Part shown: positions 17,546-25,700 of the stretch, piece after piece
How the letters are laid out: the number at the start of each line of letters is the position of its first letter
How positions within the stretch are numbered: the stretch's first letter is position 1
Origin: Tetraselmis striata
Lineage: Eukaryota; Chlorophyta; Chlorodendrophyceae; Chlorodendrales; Chlorodendraceae
Assembly (NCBI GenBank): GCA_006384855.1
Contig: VCJN01000943.1
Coordinates: forward strand, 1-64,000
Direction: 5' to 3'
DNA length: 64,000 nucleotides
Made by a program: the position numbers and the translations under genes
Notes under the pieces: generated by a model
The model's database searches: none
What the model was told of the DNA's origin: nothing
The model's input: the letters and a program-made list of their open reading frames with translations, nothing else

Positions 17546-18108
17546 ATGGGTTCCTGATGGGTTCCTGAACGCGTTTTCATGTTATACACCTCCACCAGCT
17601 TCACGTAATCGGGTTTCTTAATGGTCCAGTTCCCGATGTTTTGCCTTATGAACTCGCAGTATCCCGGATCTTCTGATATGACTTCCAAAATCGTTTTACC
17701 GGCGTGCTTGCCGTTCCTCATGATACTCGTCGCCGACTTCTTGCACGTGGCGCAAATAAATGAGGATTCTCCCGTCGAGGATGCCTTCACCGCGTTCGTT
17801 TTGCACAGCAAACACATCTGCTTGCGATGCATCCCTTTCCATCTCTTAATGCAGTCTTTTCCGATGAGATAACACTTTTTGTCGCGGAGGCGGTACACCA
17901 GGTGGTGGTGCTCTATCTCAACTTGGGACACACACACGCCGGTCGGTCGTGGGGGATCCAGTCCGAACATCGCACACACCTTCCGGTAATAATCCTCGCC
18001 ATACTTCCCTCCATTCTCGAACTCGGTAATCTCCTCCTCGGAGTGGCCCAACTCCTTGAACCTGTTCATGAACTTCCGATACGGGATGGACTCCAACGAC
18101 ATGTTCAC
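17470..18108 (-). CDS. zinc-ribbon plus ExoX-like C-terminal domain protein
   Basis: 212 aa. The N-terminal ~85 residues have no known family. Residues ~75-125 contain KCYLIGKDCIKRW and two CxxC knuckles (MCLLCKTN, FICATCKK), a likely zinc ribbon. Residues ~130-160 read NGKHAGKTILEVISEDPGYC, the signature of the small domain found at the C-terminus of ExoX-like exonucleases and in many large DNA viruses. The same module is the core of the 75-aa gene at 21371. It is one of two leftward genes in the right arm and overlaps the end of AT-hook copy 1. A DNA repair or replication accessory role is inferred. Confidence 0.6.
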   Translation of the reverse strand: MNMSLESIPYRKFMNRFKELGHSEEEITEFENGGKYGEDYYRKVCAMFGLDPPRPTGVCVSQVEIEHHHLVYRLRDKKCYLIGKDCIKRWKGMHRKQMCLLCKTNAVKASSTGESSFICATCKKSATSIMRNGKHAGKTILEVISEDPGYCEFIRQNIGNWTIKKPDYVKLVEVYNMKTRSGTHQEPIKNPSEPSWVFPSPEEAAAPRVPGT

Positions 18109-18186
18109 CTAGGATATTTTTTTCCTCGCCCCGGAGACGCGTCGTCCGTCAGGAACACAAAAACAATTTTCTGGAGAAGGATCAAC

Positions 18187-18396
18187 ATGAACGTATCCGA
18201 AGCCATCGATATCGCCCCCGTTGAATCCGCCGCCGAGAAGAAGAAGCGGATCGCCCGCGAGAACTACAGGAAGCGCTACGTCGACAACCTCGAGAGGGAG
18301 CGCAAGGCCTCTCTCGCGCGATACTACAAGAACCGGGGCAGCGACGTTCGGCCTCCCGGACGTCCCCGAAAGTACGAGATCCCAGAAAGTGCCTAA
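18187..18396 (+). CDS. AT-hook-like small protein, copy 2
   Basis: 69 aa, intact. A helical segment KKRIARENYRKRYVDNLERE and SLARYYKNRG is followed by PPGRPRKYEIP. The GRPRK core with flanking prolines matches an AT-hook, which binds the minor groove of AT-rich DNA. It lies 42 nt upstream of the TVpol-helicase start, in the same direction, suggesting coexpression with replication genes. Paralogous to 17348-17545 and 21571-21780. Confidence 0.6.
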   Translation: MNVSEAIDIAPVESAAEKKKRIARENYRKRYVDNLERERKASLARYYKNRGSDVRPPGRPRKYEIPESA

Positions 18397-18437
18397 GCGT
18401 CTGCGAGCAGAAAACTTTATTGTTAAGAATAACCAAA

Positions 18438-20913
18438 ATGTCAGGAACTAGCAACATGCCCCTCCGGATCGAGCTCACGGAAACCTGCCACAACGTCGAT
18501 TTCTTACAGAAATTGTTTTCCCAGTCCAGCAGCTCCGTGATCGACAAGTCCCTCGTCACGATCGCGAAGAAGCTTCACCAGAGGCTCAGGAAGAACGCCT
18601 CCACCACGGTCGAGTACGTCCAGAAGGCGTACCCGATCCCTGGCGAGGGCGACGCCTTCATCGGCCGCATGTACCCCTCCAACCAGCGGTTCGTGTGCTT
18701 CCAGAACATGCTCGGCTGCCTCCGCCGCGTCCTGATCGCCGGCAAGTACGTCGAGGTCGACATGCAGAACGCCCACTTCCAGCTCCTCGCCGGCAAGTAC
18801 CCCGACGCCCCCGCCATCCACGACTACATCTCCAACCGCGAGGAACACCTCCGCGCCGTCCAGGAGGCCGCCGGCGTCCCGCGCGCGGTCGCGAAGGAGC
18901 TCTTCATCGTCCTGATCTTCGGGGGCTCCGTCGACGGGTGGAAGGCCGACCACAACATCCCGGAATCCCTCCAGCTTCCCAGTATCTGCCAGGAGCTGTA
19001 CTACACCGTCGTGGCGCTCAAGGGCGACTTCGAGACCCGGCCCGAGAACCAGACTTTCGTGAAAGCGGCGAAATCCAAGAAGCTCAGGAGGTCGTGGCAG
19101 AAACACCGCCTTCGCGCTCTGGCTCCAGGATCTCGAGGCCCGGTGCATGCTCGCGGCCATCGATCACCTCCGCGCCGGCGGCGTTCATGTCGCCTCCCTC
19201 ATCCACGACGGAGCGCTCATCAGCGCCGCCGACGAACACAAGGTCGATCTGGAGGCCTTGGGAACGCACGTCCGCGAAGCCACCGGCCTGGAGTGCTCCT
19301 TCGCCGTCAAAGGACTCGACCTCACCGGCGACGACGAGGCGTGGGTTCAGCAAGTCGAGGAGGGGTTCGCCAACCACGCCACCGAGATGAAGGAGATCGC
19401 CGACAAGCGCGACGACAAGACCAAGCTGGTCGTGGAGGCGGCCCTCGAGGGCGGCCACCGCCTCCTCGCCAAACTGTTCCACGCGATGTACCCGGACTCA
19501 TACGCCTTCCTCGGGAAACCCGACGGCTGGTACGTGTTCAGGTCGCCGCGGTGGTACCCGATCAACATGAACGTCCAGCCCATCATGAAGAAAATCGATA
19601 CCTCCCTGTACAAGACGGTCGCGAAGTCCCTCAAGATTCTCGAAGCCGAGGAGGTTCCCGACGGTTTCACGATCGAACTCGTGTCGGGGCTCCTGAAATT
19701 CATCGCGATCGTGAAGTTCAAAAAGGACCTGGTCGACCAGCTGGCAATCTCGTACCATGTCGCCGACCCTTCCCAGTGGCTTTCGGCGCTCGACAGCAAC
19801 ACGCACACCCTCGGCTTCGAGGACTGCGTGTACGACTTCGACGAGAAGTGCTTTCGCGAAGGGCGGCCCGAGGACATGATCTCCATGAGCGTCGGGCACA
19901 CGCAGGCGGACGTGGAGGCCCACATGATCGGAAGCGATATCGGACAAGAAATCATCGACGCCATCGAAACCATGCACGCTTCCGATGAGGTTATGTCGTA
20001 CGTGTTGCAAACCCTCGCCACCTCCGTGGTCGGCGACCGGCCCAACGATCGCTTCCAGATCTGGTCAGGAACGGGCGGGAACGGGAAAGGCCTCGTGAAA
20101 AATCTGGTCTCCTCAGCGCTCGGCCAGTATTACTACGAACCGACCGCGGGCCTCTTCGCCACCCGATCGGTCACCGGATCCGTTCTCTCATCCGAACTGG
20201 CCAAGCTCAAGGGGAAGCGGATCTGTATCGCATCCGAAGCCGAGCCGGGCGACACGCTCCGCGCCGGCCTCCTCAAGCAGTGTACCGGCCACGACCTCAT
20301 CCATGCCCGAGACCTTTACAAGTCCGCCAGCGAGTTCCGGTGCGTGGCGAACATCGTCCTCTGCTTCAACGAGATCCCGGGCGTGGACGATTCTTCAGGA
20401 GGTATCGAGCGACGCCTCGACCTCATCCGGTACCCATTCAAGTTCGTCGATTCCCCTTCCCTCCCCCACGAGAAGCAGGTGGACCGCTCCCTCCAGAAAA
20501 AGTTCTCGAGCAAGGTGTTCGGGGCTGCCTTCCTCAGCTCGCTGATCAAGATATACAACACATCCGGGTTCGACTTCGACCCGCCCGAGTCCGTGAGACA
20601 GGAGGCGAGGGACTTCCTCGGGGAGAACGATCTCGTGGGACAGTTCCTGAATGAGTTTTACGAGGAGACGGGTGAATATTCCGACTTCGTCACCCTCAGC
20701 GACATCTGGGGCAAGCTCCGCTCCGCCCGCGATTTCAGCGACCAGATGGTGGACGTCAAGCAAAGCCGACAGCTCTGCCAGAAGCTCAGGAACAAGGGAC
20801 TGGCGATCTCGAAGGCGAAGGGGGTCACCGTTCTGCGCAACTACAAGGTCAGGGAGGGCGAGGAGAGGGGGGGTGGGTGGAGGGGCTCCGGATCTGGAGG
20901 GGTTCCTGTGTGA
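18438..20913 (+). pseudogene. TVpol-S3H helicase (replication protein), frameshifted
   Basis: The N-terminal part has the signature of TVpol, the divergent family-A-like polymerase of virophages and PLVs: motif A YVEVDMQNAHFQLL (residues ~104-117) and motif B VPRAVAKELFIVLIFGGS (~147-164). Near 19085-19105 the frame is lost and the reading continues one frame over. There motif C lies in VASLIHDGALI (about 19186-19218). The C-terminal half is a superfamily 3 helicase with Walker A GTGGNGKG (20068), KRICIASEAE (Walker B) and LCFNEIPGVDDSSGGIERRL (motif C/arginine finger). It should unwind and copy the viral genome. One frameshift makes this copy probably non-functional unless the indel is an assembly error. 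Confidence 0.8.
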
Positions 20914-20930
20914 GGGTGAGCGAGGGGGCT

Positions 20931-21246
20931 GGGTAGAGCAGGTAGAGCAGAGGTAGAGCAGACGTCTACCCAGCAAAATCAAGCGGTACACCGGTTGATT
21001 TTCAGAAATTCTCAGAGATTTTTAGTATCATTTTAATCAGAGGTAGAGCAGGTAGAGCAAAATCCGGAAAATACTTTTGTAAAGGAAAACGAGTTTCGGC
21101 CGGGCCCGAAACTCGCAACGTGTTCCTAGGGATACTTTTTAAAAATGCCCATTTTGCTCTACCTGCTCTACCCAGAGCTTTTACCGTGTAAATGATACGG
21201 TGGGCGAAGAAAGCTCCTGATCAAAAATTCACCAGGGGTAGAGCAG
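20931..21246. repeat. GGTAGAGCA iteron cluster
   Basis: Six direct copies of GGTAGAGCA (starting at about 20932, 20941, 20952, 21042, 21051 and 21237) and two inverted copies, TGCTCTACC at 21155-21163 and 21164-21172, occur within 315 bp of otherwise non-coding, locally AT-rich DNA. The cluster starts 18 nt after the helicase stop and precedes the ExoX-like gene. The opposite pairs could form hairpins. A replication origin, a transcription terminator array or a protein-binding array are all possible. Confidence 0.65.
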
Positions 21247-21370
21247 ACCCTCACCCAGCCACGATCTCCGGAAATGTTCCCAGGGGGCTGCGAAGCGAAA
21301 ACGTTTTCGGGAGGGGGAGGGGGAGGAAAGCGCGTAACGCGAGCAAAAATATTATCTCGGCGTATACAAA

Positions 21371-21598
21371 ATGGTATTCGGACAGCTCACCCAGGCCCCC
21401 ACGACCGGCGCCCCCCTGCGGCGGAAACCGAAGGCGCTGTACACGTTCAAGTCCGGGCGACACGCCAACAAAACGTTCAAGGAGGTCGCCGATGACCCGA
21501 AGAACAAGACATACTGTGAATGGGTCATGGATAAGGAGGATCTGAAAGGGGCCATGGCGGCCTTTCAGGATTACTTGTTCGAGATCGAGTCTCCCTGA
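21371..21598 (+). CDS. ExoX-like C-terminal domain protein, 75 aa
   Basis: After a short leader, FKSGRHANKTFKEVADDPKN then KTYCEWVM form the compact module known from the C-terminus of ExoX-like nucleases and from many dsDNA viruses. It has no catalytic DnaQ residues, so it is not itself an exonuclease; a DNA- or protein-binding accessory role is likely. The same module occurs in the protein at 17470-18108. Its last 28 nt overlap the convergent AT-hook copy 3. Confidence 0.6.
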   Translation: MVFGQLTQAPTTGAPLRRKPKALYTFKSGRHANKTFKEVADDPKNKTYCEWVMDKEDLKGAMAAFQDYLFEIESP

Positions 21599-21780
21599 TC
21601 GTCGCCTGAAGCGTACTTGCGGGGACGTCCGGGAGGCCTGGGGGGGCCGCCGGCCTCCGCGCGCCGAGCGTAGTACCGCTTATTGGCATATGCGCGACAG
21701 CGTTCCAAATTATCGCGATAGTATTGCCTGGACTTTTCGCGAGCCGCGGCGATTTTGGCTTCATCGCGGTCGGTCGCCAT
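21571..21780 (-). CDS. AT-hook-like small protein, copy 3
   Basis: 69 aa from ATG at 21780. It contains REKSRQYYRDNLERCRAYAN and KRYYARR, then PPRPPGRPRKYASGD. It shares the YY-x-x-N-L-E-R helix and the PPGRPRKY hook with copy 2 at the same spacing. It is in opposite orientation to its neighbours and overlaps the ExoX-like gene. It probably binds DNA; whether it is a regulator or chromatin-like packaging factor cannot be told from sequence. Confidence 0.6.
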   Translation of the reverse strand: MATDRDEAKIAAAREKSRQYYRDNLERCRAYANKRYYARRAEAGGPPRPPGRPRKYASGDDQGDSISNK

Positions 21781-21886
21781 GTTTAATGTACAATATATTT
21801 TTTCTCTCACGCGGGATGTGCGCGCAGGTTCGTCCCGAAAAGACGGACCCGGGGCATTTTCTTGTTTTTTGTCGTCACGATCGGTA

Positions 21887-22463
21887 ATGAATCGCGTTCT
21901 GGATGTTTGTTCGGGATCCCAGAGCGTGGGGTCGGCCTTGCGCGAGATGGGATTACCGGTCGGCGTACCCCCAGGGGCACTTCGACGTTATATGGGCCAG
22001 CCCGCCGTGCACCGAGTACAGCACGGCGAAGACGATCGGCGTGCGTGACCTCGCGCTGGCGGACTCGATCGCCCAAAAGTGTCTCGAGATCATCGAGTGG
22101 TTCGGGCCGCGCCACTGGTTCATCGAGAACCCGTATACGGGAATGCTCAGGAAAAGGGATTTCATGGCGCCGCTGGAGCCGTTCCTCCACCGCTGCACAT
22201 ATTGCAAATACGGGCGGGATTATAAGAAGTACACCGCGATCTGGACCAACAAGGCGGGCCTCGAGCTGAAGCACTGCCACCTCGAGCCTTGCGATTACAA
22301 GCGCGAGAACGGCATCCACCTGGCGTGCGCCCAGAACGGGCTGCACGGCGACCCGCGGAAGCGGCCGTTCAAGCGCCGCACGGGGCGGGCCAAGACGTAC
22401 CAGATCCCGGAGGCGCTGCTGGCCGAGCTGTTCGCGGGCGTCGCGGGGGAGGGGGCGGGGTAG
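21887..22463 (+). pseudogene. C5 cytosine DNA methyltransferase, broken
   Basis: The start MNRVLDVCSGSQSVGSALRE matches motif I (SAM binding) of C5 methyltransferases. From about 21945 the reading continues one frame over with WDYRSAYPQGHFDVIWASPP, then CTEYS, which is motif IV with the catalytic Cys in PPC. WFIENPYTGMLRKRDF (motif VI-like ENP) follows, then a Cys/His-rich region and a C-terminus to 22463. The stretch between motifs I and IV is too short, so a small deletion with frameshift is likely, removing motifs II-III. It would have modified viral DNA; this copy is probably inactive. Confidence 0.65.
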
Positions 22464-22760
22464 CGGTGAGGCGGTAAAGTACAGGGCCACCGGGTCCCGT
22501 AGGGCTGAAACCGCGTAACGGTCAGGGTGCAAGGGCTTAGGCGGAGGTCATGGCCGTTACAATCCCCGATTGACGTCAAATGGGGCCCTCACGGGTACCT
22601 GTAGCTCGTGAAACTAATAATTTATTGCGCCGCGCTGGCGGCGCGGCGCGATGGAGTCGTCGTTCTTAATTAATGTGCTGACGATAAACGGTGTCCCTGT
22701 AACGATAAACGGTGTCTCCCTGTAACCAAAAAGTTTATAAACGGTGTCGCGCCCTTCAAG
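22464..22760. other. PLV right edge and POP 5' flank with ATAAACGGTGTC repeats
   Basis: No gene is seen. ATAAACGGTGTC occurs three times (22684-22695, 22705-22716, 22737-22748), ending 13 nt before the POP start codon. TTTATAAA at 22734-22741 could be a TATA box. A GC-rich hairpin GCGCCGCGC...GCGCGGCGC lies near 22627-22650. The PLV/host boundary falls somewhere in this interval. Confidence 0.4.
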
Positions 22761-25700
22761 ATGGCGCTACCCTACTACTGTTGCTCGACAACGACACTCT
22801 GCCCTCAGCCGCTTATCCAGCACCGTTCACAGCCCCCTGCAGCCACATTCAGCAGTCCAAGGTCCGGAATACGGCTCGTGTGTGAGGCTGTATCAGAGGG
22901 TTGTCCGCTAGTGGTAGGGTGCGCCCTGCTCGAGAAGCCGGTGGGAGGCGAGAGGGCGAGGGATGTCATCGCGAGCGCCGCCGCCGGTCGCCTCCTCGCC
23001 GATGAGCGGTGCCAACTCGGCGCGAGCCGCGTTGTGCACGTGGCTGCGCCGCGCTAGAAGCGGCCAGGGGTGGGGCCGTGTGGAGGTGACGGGGCTGCCT
23101 GGGGGGCAAGTGCGGGTGTGGTCCCAGCAGCTTGCAGGCGGCTGGGGGTGAGCCCCCCCCCCCCCCCCCCCCCCTCCCCTTGCCGACACCTCACTCACTC
23201 CAACACAGGCCTATCCGCCGCCTGCCCGAGTTCCACACTTCATGTCATGGCAGGCATGACACGCATATCTTATGTTCACAACCACCCTGGATGCAACGCA
23301 GACAGCGGAGCGGCATGCCTTCCAGCGGGGCCGGCGCTCGTGGCGGCGCAGGCACTCGGCAGCGCTCCGCGCTGCACAGCTCCGCGGTGAGGCACCCCGG
23401 CAAGCGGCACACCTCTGTGCGGCATGGCAAGGCACCGGAGGGCGGGGGGGGGGGGGGGGGGGGGGTGATGCTCGTAAGCCCGGAGAAGGAGAGGGGAAGG
23501 GGCGGCAGGGCGGACTGTGCTCCATTCCTGCCCTGAGCCATGAGCCACCTCACGGCCATCACCCTGCGCGGACCCTTGCTGCTCTATGATGGGCTACCTG
23601 CGCGCCGCGGTGACCCAAACAAGAGGCTGGCCTGCTATGTGTGCGTGTGTATAGGCAGTGCCCATGAGCCCGCTCTCCCGCCCTCTGCACCCTGGGTCCT
23701 TACAGATGCCGGCGGCGCAACCCATGAGCAACATGTCGTCGCACGGCCCCAGCAAGCCGCCAGCACCGCGACGCTCCGCCGCGCGCTCCGCGTCCGTGGA
23801 TGATTCTTGGAAGCAGAAACGGATGCTCAGTGAGCGGCAGAAGCATGAGGCGCCGCACCGCCGCCGGAGGGAGGCATCCGCGTGCACTCAACAATCGCAG
23901 AGCGCACAGCGCTCGGCGGCCCGTGACGCCCCTCAGTCCGCCAGCCCCGCGCCCCAGGCGGCGCCTCAGGAGTCCCTGGTGGAAGAGGCAGCCCCCAGCG
24001 CTGTGGAAGCAACAGTGCAGCAAGCGGAGCCGGATGTGCTGCCGCAGTCGACGCAGCAAGCGCATCTGCCTGACCCGGAAGCCAACGGGGCAGTCACGGA
24101 GGCAGCTGCGGCGGAGCGAGAGCGCCACCCCTTCCCGCTCGCGCTGCTGCGCTCGCTGTCAGGCCACCGCCGACCCACTAGCACAGACGCCGAGCCCGGC
24201 GCTGGGCTTCCAAGGGAGCCTGGTACCAACCCCATGGCAGAGCCAGCTGTTGCGCTGGAGCCAGAGTGCGCTGCCGCGGAGGCACGGCCAGGCGCTGGGC
24301 TGCCAGCGGAGCCGCCGCCCTCAGAGGAAGAGGCGAAGGCGGCGCGGGCGGCGGTGGCGGAGGCAAGCGGGGAGGCAGAGGGGGAGGCAGCGGGGCGGCC
24401 TGTGTTTGAGGGGGTGGACTACCGGGCGCTGGAGGAGAGCTCGGAGCTGCTGCGCAACGTGCATGTTGTGCGGGATCGCGCCGACGTGCGCCCCCTTCCC
24501 CCCTTCCCACCCACCCATCCATCGCGACCCCAGGGCCACCTCGCCAGCCCTCCAGACTTGCCGCCTTTTATTGTTTTGCCGCCTAGGACACGTCATCCCA
24601 ATGCTGGACACCTATTGATCCGTGCTGAAGGGCAGGCCAGGCCAGGCCAGGGCGGCACATGCATCACTGCCCCCCCCCCCCCCCCCCTTCCCCCCGCCGC
24701 CTTTCTTCTGCCTTGCTTTGGGGGCGCTCCTCCCTACTTTCCATATCTTCTGCAAACATCATTCACAGCCGCCGAGCCCAACCTTCAACGGTAGTTTCTT
24801 AGGCTGCTCGGCTGCTCCGCAATGTTGCTCCGGCGCTGTCTCGCCGTTTCGCCCATACACAAACCCCCACCCCCTTCTCGGTCTCCCTGCACCGTTCCTG
24901 CATCGTCTCCGCGCTCTATTTCGCTCCCCCCCCACCCCCCCCCTTATGTCTAATTCGCATACACCTCCGCTGTAAGCTCAGTCTCACCTGGGCAGGCAGG
25001 CCCAGCCCCCCCCCCCCCCCCCCCCCCGGGGCCCCTGCCAGCCACAGGGCGCACACCGCAAAGCCAACGGTCTGCCTAACCAGGAGGGTGCTGAGGGTGT
25101 TGGAGGAGGTGAGGGAGGAGGGGGAGGTGACCATTGTGGTTTGTACTGCGGCAGGCGGAGCGCGTGGCAGCGCTGCTGATGAGCGCCAAGTACCGGCAGC
25201 ATATCTTCGCGTGCGACACCGAGGTGGCGCACATCGACGTCAAGAAGCAGAGCCCAGTTGGCCATGGGCAGGTGCGGCCCCAGCCGTCAACCCAGCCCCC
25301 AGCCAGTCCCACCAGGGGGAAACTTCCCTCTCCCTCCGCCTGTTGAGCCAGGAGGGGCCTCTGAGCCCGCGCTGCCTGCCCTGCCGGCGGCAGGTCATCT
25401 GCTTTTCTGTGCATGCGGGGCCCCACCTGCACTTTGGCGAGGGCACCAGCCTGGACCCCGCCAACAACAGGAACATGCTGTGGGTGGACACCTACGGCAT
25501 CAAGGTGCGCGGCAGCGAGGCCGCCCTGCCGCTTCTCCTCTCCCGGTGGACCAAACCCTGCCCACCGCAGCGGCGCTGAGTGCATACGGCTGTCTGTGGC
25601 CTGCAGGACGAGGCGGAGGTGGCGGGCGTCTTCGATGCTTTCAAGCCTTTCTTCGCAGATAGCAGCATCAAAAAGGTCCCCCCCCCCCCCCCCCCCCACC

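Larger units (their letters stand above)
3391..22750. mobile_element. integrated Polinton-like virus (PLV), about 19 kb
   Basis: This block is intronless and tightly packed, while the rest of the window is intron-rich. It holds the PLV/preplasmiviricot gene set: major capsid protein, penton-like minor capsid protein, FtsK/HerA-type packaging ATPase, TVpol-S3H helicase, tyrosine recombinase, C5 methyltransferase, ExoX-like proteins and a phage-type fibre. The left arm (4.2-11 kb) is transcribed leftward and the right arm (11-22.5 kb) mostly rightward. Four non-structural genes carry frameshifts. Boundaries are approximate: no clear terminal inverted repeat or target duplication was identified by eye. 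The assignment to PLVs rather than virophages or true Polintons follows from TVpol and a YR integrase replacing a protein-primed PolB and an rve integrase, with no adenain-type protease seen. Confidence 0.85.

Noticed and set aside
19080..19110. Programmed ribosomal frameshift in TVpol
   Set aside because: No clear slippery heptamer with a downstream structure was evident, and other non-structural genes are also broken. Decay or an assembly indel is simpler.
3173..22606. Possible terminal inverted repeats of the PLV (AGCTACGGGTACCC against its near-inverse at 22593-22606, and ATCGGGGATT against 22561-22570)
   Set aside because: Matches are 10-14 bp with different spacing at the two ends, which is expected by chance at this scale. 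Not accepted as TIRs.
23132..23589. Overlapping frames with long Pro or Gly runs on both strands
   Set aside because: Produced by C and G homopolymers in POP introns. No family features, although a short 5' POP exon may be hidden near 23313-23386.
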